Origin: Prionace glauca
Taxonomy: Eukaryota; Chordata; Chondrichthyes; Carcharhiniformes; Carcharhinidae
Length of the DNA stretch: 64,000 nt
Assembly: GCA_037974335.1 (NCBI GenBank)
Contig: CM075760.1
Location: 40,402,603-40,466,602 of the forward strand
Direction of reading: 5' to 3'
Below the pieces are notes generated by a model. The model saw only the letters and a program-made list of their open reading frames with translations, did no database searches and was not told the DNA's origin. Shown here piece after piece: positions 54,236 to 64,000 of the stretch. Both the position numbers and the translations under genes were made by a program. How positions within the stretch are numbered: the first letter of the stretch is position 1; each line of letters opens with the position of its first letter.

Positions 54236-54629
54236 TGTCTTACCATTATTCTGGCGTCTCCACCCCATCCTCCCCTCCCCCTCCCCCCCCCCCCCCACCT
54301 GCCTAAAAATAGAACAACAGAAAATAATGGGAGTTAAGGTAATGGAAGAGGGGAAGCCTCCTAATAGGAATGATGAAATTGAGGAGCTAACCCCACCACG
54401 AAAGCGAGAAAAATCCCGAATTGTTCCAAACAGCTAAAGATAAAGTCTGCTCCTGCGCCTGATTTAACTACATTGGTAGCAGTGGTAATTAGGGCCATTT
54501 GGGATGGGTATAAATGTTAGCCAAGCCAGTGCCTCCACATACAATGTATTTGTTACTTCAATCATTGTTACGTGCATTGTCGACAGGGCCAGAATGTATT
54601 TCCCATGCCGAATCACCATTGAACCACGT

Positions 54630-54782
54630 GGCTTCCATTGACCACGCTGTTGGTACTTGAAGTCCCATGTAGTGAAGCAGATGGGTTTTAACAACAATTG
54701 ACTCATGGTTAGATTGTTGAATTCCAGATTGCTTTTATTGAATTTAGATTTCTCCCACTGGCATGGCAAGAATTCAATCCTC
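54630..54782 (-). mobile_element. SINE-B fragment, minus strand
   Basis: Reverse of the SINE-B head ('actggcatggcaagaattca') and body ('ttttattgaatttagatttc'). Confidence 0.55.
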
Positions 54783-55245
54783 ATATGTGCTCGAAGCATT
54801 ATCCATTGCTTTCTGGATTAATCTCCATGCTGTTACAACACCCTGGAGGAGGAGGGAGGAACAATTTATTGTAATAGGTTTTGTGCCCGTGTTAACCATG
54901 GAATATAATAATAGATTCGTAGAAACTATAGATTGCAGAAAGAGGCCATTCGGTCCACCGAGTCTGCACTGTCTCTCCAAAAGAGAAATTAACCCAGACC
55001 TCCCCTCTGCCCACGATCAATTCGCCTCGCCCGCACATCGGTGGGACACAAAGGTGCATTTGGCATGACCAATTCACCCAACCTGCACATCCTTGGACTG
55101 AGGGAGCCCAGAGGCACCCGGATGAAATCCACGCAGATATGGGGAGAACGTGCAAATTCAGTACAGGCAGCCGCCCAAGGCTGGAATCGAACCCGTGTCT
55201 CTGGCTCTGCAGAGCTAACCACTGTGCCTAGGACTCTGGATGACT
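54783..55245 (+). repeat. Arm 1 of a large inverted duplication
   Basis: Matches the reverse complement of 56302-56765 over about 463 bases with roughly a dozen differences counted by eye. It includes a minus-strand SINE-A (54929-55235) plus about 145 bases of non-SINE flank, so it is a segment duplication and not two independent SINE insertions. Confidence 0.93.
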
Positions 55246-56301
55246 TGGCCAGAGACCGTTCCCCACAGCAACACATCAAACTTTAGTGTGACTGATCAAC
55301 CTGTATTTGGTATTTTAAGCTGAATGATCCAGCTCTTTAATAAGAATGACACAAATTACACTTCTCGGTCTCAAAGTTCATGCTCTGAATTTCCTATCAG
55401 ATGTTGATATTCATTTTCTCCTTGGCAGCAGAGGGTTAATCGACTTTGGGTTGCTTTTTTTGATAGAAATTGCTGAGATGTAATGATACATGTGTTCACT
55501 GCTGATTGGGGGAATCAGGGTCTGGTTGGCAAGGAGACCAACGGCAGCAGGAAGTGGGCCGAACGTGCGGTTTCAGTCAAGAGGTCGTTGAGCCTCTCAG
55601 TTTGCTCAAAGACCAGAGCTTGTGGTTCAATCACCCGGGACTGGAAACTCCAGCAGCGAGATGGCAGTTAGGCAGGGCGGGGGGGAGGAGTGAGAGGCCA
55701 GATGTTGCCAACTGTCGACAAGCATGAATCTTTTCAGAGACTTTCCCAGCGACTGAAGCTGCAGGAGATTTCTGCATGAAGACAGTTTCTAAGGCATACA
55801 GCCTCTGAACGATGAAACAGTTCTTCTCTTTGCCCTCTTTCCTATCTATCCGGCAAAGGTTAAACATTCCATCAGCTTCCACACCACTGCCCTCATCACC
55901 CCTCCGACCCCCCCCCCCCCCCCACCTCCCCCCCACATCCTCCCCCTAAGGGTCATATATGTTTCAAAAAATCATCACTCTGTCTTCTGCACTCCAATGG
56001 ACTCTGTCCGATCTTTCCTTGTGTAACACCATCCCAAGTCCCCAATCCACTCAAGTGAAAACACTTGCTGCCCCGCTTTAAGAAAGAACATCTGCGGATT
56101 TGACACCGTCTGGCTTTCATGTGACTCCTGACACACAGCATTTTTATTCATTCATGAAAACATTGGCGTTTATTGTCCATCTCCAGTTGTCCTTGAGAAC
56201 AGTTGACAGTCAATTTTTTCCTCTTTTCCATTTCTGTGTCCATAACTCTAAGGGTGGTCAGGTAAATGGCAGAATCCTTGGGGAGACGCGTCAGCTGCAT
56301 T
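55246..56301. other. Spacer between the inverted arms, no gene
   Basis: About 1.06 kb with a C run at 55909-55930 and a SINE-B tail piece at about 56140-56240. No coding motif. Confidence 0.45.
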
Positions 56302-56765
56302 AGTCATCCAGAGTCCTAGGCACAGTGATTAGCTCTGCAGAGCCAGAGACACGGGTTCGATTCCAGCCTTGGGCGGCTGCCTGTCCTGAATTTGCACGTT
56401 CTACCCATATCTGCGTGGATTTCATCCGGGTGCTCTGGGCTCCCTCAGTCCAAGGATGTGCAGGTTGGGTGAATTGGTCATGCCAAATGCACCTTTGTGT
56501 CCCACCGATGTGAAGGCGAGGCGAATTGATCGTGGGCAGAGGGGAGGTCTGGGTTGATTTCTCTTTTGGAGAGACAGTGCAGACTCGGTGGACCGAATGG
56601 CCTCTTTCTGCAATGTATAGTTTCTACGAATCTATTATTGTATTCCATGGTTAACACGGGCACAAAACCCATTACAATAAATTGTTCCTCCCTCCTCCTC
56701 CAGGGGTGTTGTAACAGCATGGAGATTAATCCAGAAAGCAATGGATAATGCTTCGGGCACATATG
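56302..56765 (-). repeat. Arm 2 of a large inverted duplication
   Basis: Reverse complement of arm 1, carrying SINE-A in + orientation (about 56312-56640). It ends where the LINE at 56766 begins. Confidence 0.93.
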
Positions 56766-57641
56766 TGGGAGTTCCTGGAGACAACGCGTCTCCCGAAAGT
56801 CCACATCTGCACCAAATGTCTGGAGTTGCAGCGTTTGAGGGCCCGGGTTAGGCAATTGGATCTACGTCTGGAAGATTTATTTCTAATCAGGGAGAATGAG
56901 GCAATAATGGATAGGAACCATGGTCACGTGGGGATCCTAGAGCCTTGGTGGGGGGGGGGGGGGGTGGGGGGCGATGGGTGGGTTACTGTTAGGAAAGGGA
57001 AAAAGAAGAGTAATGGTACTAAGACCACCCCAGAGGTAGTCTCACAACATATCAGGGGTAAGGCGATAACTGGAGTAGAAAGGGCAAGAGAGGAAGACCA
57101 GAATGCCTCAGAGGGAAGGAAGGGGGCTATTTGTCAGATAGTTCTGGGGGATGGGAGGGTTAAAGGAATTGATAGGCAGCTCTGTGGGCAAAAGCGGGAC
57201 TCCAGGATGGTAGTCTTCCTCCCTGGAGCAGGGGTACAGGATGTTTCAGAGAGGGTAGAGGGAATTTTGAAGGGCGAAGGGACCCAGGCTGATGTAATTA
57301 TACGCATAGGGGAGATCGACGTAGGAAGGAAGAGCAGGGGGGATATACGTAGGCAGTTTACTGAGTTGGGGGCCAGGCTGAATTGCAGGGCCTCCAGGGT
57401 GGCATTCTCTGGGCTGCTGCCAGTGCCCGGTAACAGCGGGGCTAAGAATAATGAGATCCTACAGCTGAACGCGTGGCTGAGGGATTGGTGCAGGGCAGAG
57501 GGTTTTAGTTTTGTAGACCATTGGGAAGCCTTTGTGAGGGAAGGGCCCCTGTACAAGTGGGATAGGGAATATTTAAATGGGAAGAGCACACATATTTTAG
57601 CTGGGAGGTTAGCTGGAGTGTTTCGGCAGGGTTTAAACTAA
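56748..57641 (+). CDS. LINE ORF1, esterase-like domain protein (intact frame)
   Basis: A 297-codon frame. The first six codons lie in the preceding repeat, so the native start is uncertain. An N-terminal CTKC pair is followed by a leucine-rich stretch, LELQRLRARVRQLDLRLED, that could form a coiled coil. A G-rich tract near residue 65 comes from a poly-G run (56950-56972). From residue 155 the domain resembles the SGNH-type esterase of CR1-like ORF1 proteins: VVFLPGAGVQDVSERVEG, then IIRIGEIDVG, SRVAFSGLLPVPG, LNAWLRDWCRAEGFSFVDHW and YLNGKSTHILAGRLAGVFR. The family's G-T-N-D block reads G-E-I-D here, and the D-G-x-H-L-N block reads D-R-E-Y-L-N, so catalytic residues are probably lost. A LINE gene, not a host gene. 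Confidence 0.8.
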   Translation: MLRAHMWEFLETTRLPKVHICTKCLELQRLRARVRQLDLRLEDLFLIRENEAIMDRNHGHVGILEPWWGGGGVGGDGWVTVRKGKKKSNGTKTTPEVVSQHIRGKAITGVERAREEDQNASEGRKGAICQIVLGDGRVKGIDRQLCGQKRDSRMVVFLPGAGVQDVSERVEGILKGEGTQADVIIRIGEIDVGRKSRGDIRRQFTELGARLNCRASRVAFSGLLPVPGNSGAKNNEILQLNAWLRDWCRAEGFSFVDHWEAFVREGPLYKWDREYLNGKSTHILAGRLAGVFRQGLN

Positions 57642-60640
57642 TATGGAGGGGGGCGGGTGGGGAGGAGACAGATAGTGCAGTAGGCACTGGGATTGGGAGT
57701 GAGCTGAGTGACAGGGTAAGTCTAGAAGATAGGAAAATCTCCCAGGAGAAGGAGGATCAAGTATGCCTGTAGGTCTTCAGTGCATCTGTTTTAATGCGAG
57801 GAGAGTGGCGGGTAAAACGGATGAATTTAAGGACTTAATGTTTGCGAGGAATTTAGATGTGGTGGCAGTGACGGAGACATGGTTAAAGGAAGGGCAGGAC
57901 TGGCAGCTAAATATTCCTGGGTGTAAATGTTTTAGGCACGACAGGGGAGGGTCAAAAAGAGGAGGGGGAGTGCTCCCTAACTGTTCGTTAGGGAGCACAT
58001 CACAGTGGTGCAGTGGGAGGATAATCCAGAGGGGTTAGGAATTGAGTCTCTGTGGGTGGAGTGAAGGAACAGGAAGGGAGCGATTACTGTGCTAGGGGTG
58101 CTCTACAGAGCGCCCGACAGCTCGCGGGCAGTGGAAGAGGGTATATGTAGAGACATTTTGGAAAAGTGTAGGAAGAACAGGGTTGTTGTAGTGGGAGATT
58201 TTAATCTCCCTGGGATGGATTGGAAGGTGCCTATAGCTGGGGGTTCGGACGGAGAGGAATTCGTAAGACGTGTACTGGAAGGATCCTTGGAACAGTATTT
58301 AGATAGCCCTACTAGAGAGGAGGCTATACTGGATTTAGTTCTGGGCAATGGGCAGGGTCAGGTGGTTGAGGTTGCAGTAGGTGAACATGTGGCTAACAGT
58401 GACCACAACTCTGTCTACTTTAGAATACTAATGGAAGAAGATGAGTGCTGCCCTAAGCGGAGGGTGCTAAATGGGGGAAGGCTGGGTACAGCCGGATTAG
58501 GCAGGAGTTTAGGGAAACAGACTGGGATAGGCTGTTGGAGGGCAAGTCCACGTTAGGCATGTGAGAGTCTTTCAAGGGAAAACTGAAATGGTTGTAGGAA
58601 AGGCATGTGCCGGTTAAGAGGAAGGATGGGAAAGGTAGGATTAGAGAGCCGTGGATTATTAGAGATATTGAGGACTTGGTCAGGAAGAAAGAGAGGCGTA
58701 TGTTAGACCTAAACAACTGGGAATGGAGAGAGCGATGGAGGAATACAGAGAGAGTAGGAGGGATCTCAAAAGGGGAGTTAGGAGGGCAAAAAGGGGGCAT
58801 GAAATCGCTTTGGCAGATAGGATTAAGGAAAATCCAAAGGCGTTTTACTCCTATGTCAGGAACAAAAGGGTGGCTAGGGGTAAAATCGGTCTTCTCAGGG
58901 ACAGAATAGGGGAAATGTGCTTAGAGTCCAAGGGAGCGGGGGAGATCCTGAATGAATACTTTGCGTCAGTATTCACGAAGGAAAGGGGCTTGGTGTCTGG
59001 TACAGTCTTCGAGGGAGCTGTAGACCAATTGAAGGAGCTATCTGTTATGAGGGAAGAAGTGTTAGGGCTTTTAGGTAGCATTAAAACTGATAAATCTCCG
59101 GGGCCTGATGGCATTTATCCTCGGCTGCTTAGGGAGGCGAGAGATGAAATTGCTGGGCCTCTGACGCAAATCTTTGTCTCTTCTTTGGACACAGGTGAGG
59201 TCCCCGAGGACTGGAGGATAGCGAGTGTGGTACCGATGATTAAAAAGGGTAGGAGGGATAACCCGGGTAACTATAGGCCGGTGAGTTTGACGTCAGTGGT
59301 AGGCAAGTTGATGCAGAGGATTCTTAGGAATAGGATGTATGAGCAATTCGCGCGTTGCGATCTGATTAGGGATACGCAGCATGGCTTTGTAAAGGGGAAG
59401 TCTTGCCTTACGAATCTGGTAGAATTTTTTGAGGAGGTGACAAAAACGGTCAACAAAGGACCGTTGATGTCATCTATATGGATTTCAGTAAACCATTTGA
59501 CAAACTCCCTCCTGGTATGTTGGTTGAAAAGATTAAGGCTCAAGGAATACAAGGCCAGATATCTAAATGGGTTGAGAACTGGCATGGTAAGAGGAGACAG
59601 ACAGTAATAGTGGAAGGGTCCTTTTCTAGCTGGAGGTCTGTCACATCATGACTAGTGGTGTGTCGCAGGGCTCAGTACTGGGACCTCTTCTTTTTGTCTT
59701 ATATATAAATGAGTTGGAAGAGGGAGGTAAGTGGTGTGATCAGCAAATTTGCAGATGACACTAAGATGGCTGGATTGGCGGGCAGTGAGGAGCAGTGTCT
59801 GGCAATACAACAGGATATAGATAGGCTGGAATATTGGGCAGATATATGGCAAATGGAGTTTAATCCTGATAAATGTGAGGTGATGCATTTTGGCCGAAAT
59901 AATGTTTGGAGGAGTTATATGATAAAGGGTAGACCTCAAAGAGTATGGAAACGCAGCGGGACCTGGGGGTACAAGTGCACAAGTCTTTGAATGTGGCAGT
60001 ACAAGTGAAGAAGATTGTGAAGAAAGCTGATGGTATGTTAGCCTTTATAGGAAGGGGTATAGAGTACAAGAGCTGGAGCCTAATGTTGCAGTTGTGTAGA
60101 ACGTTGGTTTGGATTACTGCGTCCAGTTCTGGTCGCCAAACTACCAGAAAGACGTGGAGACCATGAGAGAGTGCAGAGAAGGTTTACCAGGATGCTGCCT
60201 GATATGGAAGGACTGGGTTATGAGGAAAGATTGAGCAAACTGGGGCTGTTTTCCCTTGAAAAACGGCGACTGAGGGGAGATGTAACAGATGTATATATGA
60301 TTATGAAGGTTATAGATAGAGTAAACAGTGGTAAGCGTTTTCCTATGTTAGAAGCTCACAGTACGAGGGGCCTCGGGCTTACGGTGAGGGGGCAGAGGTA
60401 TAACACGGATGTTAGAGGGAGGTTTTTCACACAGAGGGTAGTGGGGATATGGAATGCTCTGCCAAGCAAGGTGTTGGAGACAGGCACGCTGGAGTTGTTT
60501 AAGAGTTACTCAGGCAGGCACATGAGTGGATTGGAGATGGAAGGATATAGGAGATTGTATTAAATAAAGTTCAGTAGCCTTGGGACATCCCTGGTAATGT
60601 ATAAGGATGTGCAATTATACTAATGTTTTTCTCTTTTAAT
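56766..60640 (+). mobile_element. CR1-like LINE with ORF1 (esterase-like) and broken ORF2
   Basis: The fullest LINE here. ORF1 is open to 57641 and is followed by an ORF2 starting near 57763. ORF2 pieces carry endonuclease motifs (VVAVTETWLKEGQDWQLNIPG at 57860 split, GVLYRAPDSS, VVVGDFNLPGMDW, ILDLVLGNGQG, NSDHNSVYF) and RT motifs (DKSPGPDGIYPRLL at 59090, NPGNYRPVSLTSVVGKLM, DTQHGFVKGKSCLTNLVEFF, KFADDTKMAG at 59745, CEVMHFGRNN), ending with FFTQRVVGIWNALPSKVLE at 60425. The frame shifts several times (for example near 58010, 58500, 59500, 59690 and 60170), so ORF2 is dead. The 5' end abuts the inverted-repeat arm. Confidence 0.92.
56950..56972. repeat. Poly-G run in LINE ORF1
   Basis: A run of G with single T interruptions expands a glycine tract in ORF1. 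Confidence 0.9.
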
Positions 60641-60644
60641 TCAC

Positions 60645-61840
60645 AAGTTTTAAGTCGGTCCGCCTTGTTGTCCAACGAGGGGCATACACGCGATGGGTCG
60701 TACAAGCGCTGCTCTTGGATGTTCGAGAATAGCCTAGTACTTCATGTCGTTAGTGTACGCTTAAACTGGAGCCGATGCTGCAACACGACAGCTCAGTGAC
60801 TATCACTGTTTGCTGTTCAGACACATGGATTTGGGCCAGTGTCTGTGGGAGTTTGCGCATTCTCCCTGTTGTAGGTAAAGATACCTCTGAGACGAATTGT
60901 GAGTCACAGTACAGCAGTTTATTCAAAAGCTTTTCGGAGATAGACCTGTCACCTAACAATGGTTCCCCAGGCATCTCCCCGAACACAAGTTAAGAGCACA
61001 TATTTATACCCCCCCCCCCCACCCCCCAGTCACGTACGCATCTTCTCATTCTCAGTTGGTTCCCAGGTTGTGGGTTGTCCTCCATCATGGGAACATGGCT
61101 GCCTCGGCATTTCTTCATGGTTATCTCAAGGCCGCAATTGACGTGTGTGATTAGCCCTTAGCTAACGTACAGACCGACAAGACAGGTTAAACTTAACGGG
61201 CCGGTATAACAATCTGTGCTCATAAGTTGTATAATATGTTAGTACATGACACATGAGCGGTATATAGTGAATATTTATATGAAATATATTTAGGACATAC
61301 AGGTTTCACTATATTAGGCGAAAGTCCAAGAAATTAAAAGCACAACATAACTACAAGCTGGGCCAACAACATTTCTAAGCGGGCTTATCATAAACTTGTG
61401 TATAACAGCAAGAGCAGCTGCCGTGTCCCTGTCTGGGTCACCTGAAACTTGTGTACAACAACAAGGGCATTGAGCAGTCTGGGCGCACGAAAACAAAGTT
61501 ACATTTATCTGAAATATATGAAAACAGTCTGCATCTAGGCTACTGGATATTTTTCTCATTCTCTCATGTGTTACAACGTTTATTAACTCATTCCCGACGA
61601 CACTCTCCGTGCTTGCGTGGGGGTGCTCCGGTTTCCTCCCACAACCCAAAGATTTGCTATTATGGTAATTGGAGGTAATAAATTGTCCCTAAATTAGTTT
61701 TCCCTCAATGTGGAATGCCATAAGCATAGATAAGGGTCATGGGTGGAGGGGGGACTGGTAATGTTAAAATGGCGGCGCGGGCTTGTTGGGCCGAAGGGCC
61801 TGTTTCCCGGGCTGTTTTTGTTCTTTGTTCTTTGTCAACC
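60645..61840 (+). mobile_element. Composite SINE-A-bearing repeat, copy 2, split by a solo LTR
   Basis: 60645-60866 and 61603-61840 together match 34370-34840, including 'ttgttgtccaacgaggggca', 'acacgacagctcagtgacta', 'cctaaattagttttccctca' and 'ggcgcgggcttgttgggccg'. The interruption is the LTR at 60867-61602. Confidence 0.88.
60867..61602 (-). mobile_element. Solo LTR of an LTR retroelement (fossil)
   Basis: A 736-bp insert beginning TGTTG and ending CGACA, so it has TG...CA ends with short near-perfect inverted termini. It is flanked by CTCCC (60862-60866) and CTCTC (61603-61607), a five-base target duplication with one later change. Removing it restores the sequence of the sister copy at 34588-34600. 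On the minus strand a TATA-like box (TATAAATA, about 60998-61006) is followed about 80 bases on by AATAAA (about 60919), the order expected of U3-R-U5. No internal genes are present. Family (retrovirus-like or other LTR class) cannot be named. It is younger than the repeat it split. Confidence 0.8.
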
Positions 61841-62085
61841 ACACTGATGTGGCTCTAGACTCATGTGTTGGTCAAACCAGGTAAGCATTGCAGATTTCCT
61901 TCCCTAAAGGACATAGTGACCCAGATGGCTTTTTTTCTGAGAATTGACAATGATATCACTGTCATCAGTAGATTCGAAATTTCAGGTATTTTTATTGAAT
62001 TGGGTTTCAAACGCGGGGACCCCAGAACATTGGCTGAGTTTTTGGGTTGATACTCTAGCGATAATATCACTACACCATCCGCCCC
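61841..62085 (-). mobile_element. SINE-B copy, minus strand
   Basis: 'ctctagactcatgtgttggt', 'ttccttccctaaaggacata', 'tttttattgaattgggtttc' and the tRNA-like head to about 62085, in reverse SINE-B order. Confidence 0.8.
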
Positions 62086-62164
62086 CCCAACCCCGGTTGA
62101 CTGTTAACTAACACCTGAGATGGCCATTAGCAAACTATACTGTTCAAATGCAATTAGCAACAGC

Positions 62165-62385
62165 AACACAAAACCAGAAAATGCTGGAAAAGTTCTGCAG
62201 CTCTGACATCATCTGTGAAGAGAGAATAGTGTTAACGTTTTGAGTCCGGATGGCCCTGACGAATCGTCATTGAGACTCGAAACTTTGGCTCTATTTTCCC
62301 TCAGCAGGTGCTGGGAGACCCACTGAGATGTTTCAGAATGTTCTGTTTTTGTTTTGAATTGTAGAATCCGCAGTAATTTGTGTTT
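62165..62385 (-). mobile_element. Penelope-like family tail fragment, minus strand
   Basis: 'accagaaaatgctggaaaag', 'tctgtgaagagagaatagtgt' and 'ttgagactcgaaactttggc' are the reverse of the tail seen at 8520-8620. A forward-like end is also present near 62340, so two tails may meet head to head. Confidence 0.55.
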
Positions 62386-62765
62386 CGGACCAGCAACAAT
62401 TTTTGGCCTTGCGAACAACACTCATAGCCAAATGAATGATAATTATTGAGAAAGAATCCAAGAATTAACAAGTATATGTTTAATTAATTCTTCAGGCAGC
62501 AACCATTAATGAATGAAATGAAAATGTTGCACTCCAGTCAATACTGTCACTCATCCGGTTAATGTATTAAACAACGAGGCTATTCGGCCTAACGAGCACA
62601 CGTTTGCTATCTCAGTGAGCTAAAAAACACCCGACTGCATTTGACGTTGACACATGTCCCTCTGCATGTTATATTTTCGATTTTGCAATCATTCTCTTTT
62701 GAAAGTCACCACGGAAAATGTTTCATCTGGTCTTTGAGACAACGAATCCCAGAGACTAACAGCTG
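62386..62765. other. Intergenic DNA, no gene seen
   Basis: Unique-looking, with no motif. Confidence 0.35.
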
Positions 62766-62769
62766 GCGA

Positions 62770-64000
62770 GGGACAGGGATGGAGGCAAAAGAGGTGGGGG
62801 AGCGGCACTGTTGTGCCTTTGTTGATCAGGGATAGTGTCATGGCTGTAGAGAAGGTGGACGCCGTGGAGGGATTGTCTACGGAGTCTCTGTGGGTGGAAG
62901 TTCCTAATAGCAAGGGGTCAATAACTTTACTGAGTGTTTTCTATAGGCCACCCAATAGTAACAGGGTTGTTGAAGAGCAGGTAGGGAAACAGATCCTGGA
63001 AAGATGCAATAATAACAGAGTTGTCGTGATGGGAGACTTTAATTGCCCAAAATTGGAATATCCCTAGGGTAAGGAGTTTGGGTGGGGAAGAGTTTGTTAG
63101 GTGTGTTAAGGAGGGTTTTCTGACACAGTATGTGGATAAGCCTACACGAGGAGAAGCTGTACTCGATCTGGTATTGGTTAATGAACCTGGACAGGTATCA
63201 GATCTCTCAGTGGGAGGGTATTTCGGGATATTGATCATAACTCTATCTCCTTTACACTGACATTGGAGAGGGATAGGATCAGGCAAGCTAGGAAAGTGTT
63301 TATCTGGAGTAAGGGGAAATATGAAGACATCAGGCAGGAAAGTAGAGACATGAATCTGAAGGAAGTATTCTCGGGGAAATGTACCGAAGAAAGGTGGTAG
63401 ATTATCAAGGGATGTTTGTCTGGAGTTCTGCACGACAACGTTTCGATGAGACAGGGAGGTTATGGTAGGTTACAGGAACCGTGGCGCACAAAAGTTGTAA
63501 CAAATCCAGTCAAAAAGAAAAGAAAAGCGTACAAAAGGTTCAGGGAGCTAGGTAATGTTAGGGATCTACAGGAGTATACGGCTTGTAGGAGGGAACTTAA
63601 GAAGAAAATTAGGAGAGCCCGAAGGCGTCATGAGAAGGCCTTGGTAGGTAAGATTAAGGAAAACCCTAAGGCGTTCTACAAATATGTGAAGAGTAAAAGG
63701 CTGAGATGCGAAGGAATAGGACCTATAAAATGTGACGGTTTGTATTGAACTGGTAGAAGTAGCAGAGGTGCTCAATGAATACCTTATTTCAGTATTCAGT
63801 GTGGAAAAAGATCTTGGTGGTTGTAGTGCAGGTTTGCGGCGGGCTGAAAAGCTTGAGTGTGTGGACATTAGGAAAGAAGATGTGTTGGAGCTTTTGAATG
63901 TATCAAGATAGATAAGTCACTGGGACCGGATGTATCCCAAGTTACTGTGGGAGGCGAGGGAAAAGATTGCAGAGCCTCTGGCGATGATTTTTGCATCAAT
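62770..64000 (+). mobile_element. CR1-like LINE, endonuclease and start of RT, runs off the window
   Basis: Frames read LSTESLWVEVPNSKGSITLL, VFYRPPNSNRVVEEQ and VVVMGDFNCPKLEYP (63020-63060), then EEFVRCVKEGFLTQYVDKPTRGEAVLDLVLVNE, a linker RRARRRHEKALVGKIKENPKAFYKYVKSKR (split) and, near 63920, the beginning of the RT S-x-G-P-D block. Frames change at several points. The element continues beyond 64000. Confidence 0.88.

Noticed and set aside
57970-57998. Perfect 12-bp hairpin GTGCTCCCTAAC / GTTAGGGAGCAC
   Set aside because: It falls within the LINE endonuclease coding sequence where related codons are expected, so it has no need of a separate explanation.
51000-64000. J segments, RSS or a second constant gene downstream of TRDC (the expected alpha part of a combined locus)
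   Set aside because: No F-G-x-G-T codons followed by a splice donor and no Ig constant domain were found by eye. They may lie beyond the window.
1-64000. CRISPR arrays, bacterial operons, rRNA genes
   Set aside because: No regularly spaced identical repeats and no such genes. Introns, SINEs and the RSS architecture show vertebrate nuclear DNA.

Overview
This window is vertebrate genomic DNA, most likely from a cartilaginous fish (shark or ray), and it carries a compact T-cell receptor delta (TCR delta) locus. Three things point there. A split constant-region gene has a transmembrane exon of clear TCR-delta type. One V segment has an immunoglobulin-heavy-like sequence yet sits directly upstream of the TCR D and J segments, an arrangement known from sharks (called TAILV in nurse shark). 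The intergenic DNA is dominated by CR1-like LINEs and tRNA-derived SINEs. Species cannot be fixed from the sequence.

Layout of the immune locus, all on the + strand unless stated: V1 (3010-3471, minus strand, alpha/delta-type V with 23-RSS); V2 (10550-12463, V with two extra cysteines and 23-RSS); V3 (16380-17150, Ig-like V pseudogene that still has a 23-RSS); V4 (18820-19294, intact Ig-heavy-like V with a consensus 23-RSS); an inverted remnant of a V4-type 5' flank near 20.0-20.3 kb; one D segment (27584-27599) with a 5' 12-RSS and a 3' 23-RSS; ten J segments or J relics (27850-39915), of which J1, J2, J3, J9 and J10 look usable; and the constant gene TRDC in three coding exons (47101-47412, 50069-50140, 50547-50656). 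V (23-RSS), D (12/23-RSS) and J (12-RSS) obey the 12/23 rule, so V-D-J joining followed by splicing to TRDC would make a complete TCR delta chain, with conventional or Ig-like V domains.

The rest is retroelement sediment. LINE fragments lie throughout. The fullest are 4916-7615 (long endonuclease-RT ORF) and 56766-60640 (a 5' ORF with an esterase-like domain followed by a broken ORF2). A Penelope-like relic lies at about 7650-8650. Two SINE families recur, and one shares its 3' tail with a LINE present in the window. A solo LTR (60867-61602) is nested in a composite repeat. A roughly 463-bp inverted duplication (54783-55245 / 56302-56765) lies downstream of TRDC. The J-C intron holds a cluster of TG/CA microsatellites and minus-strand LINE pieces. 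No J segment or second constant gene was recognised downstream of TRDC.
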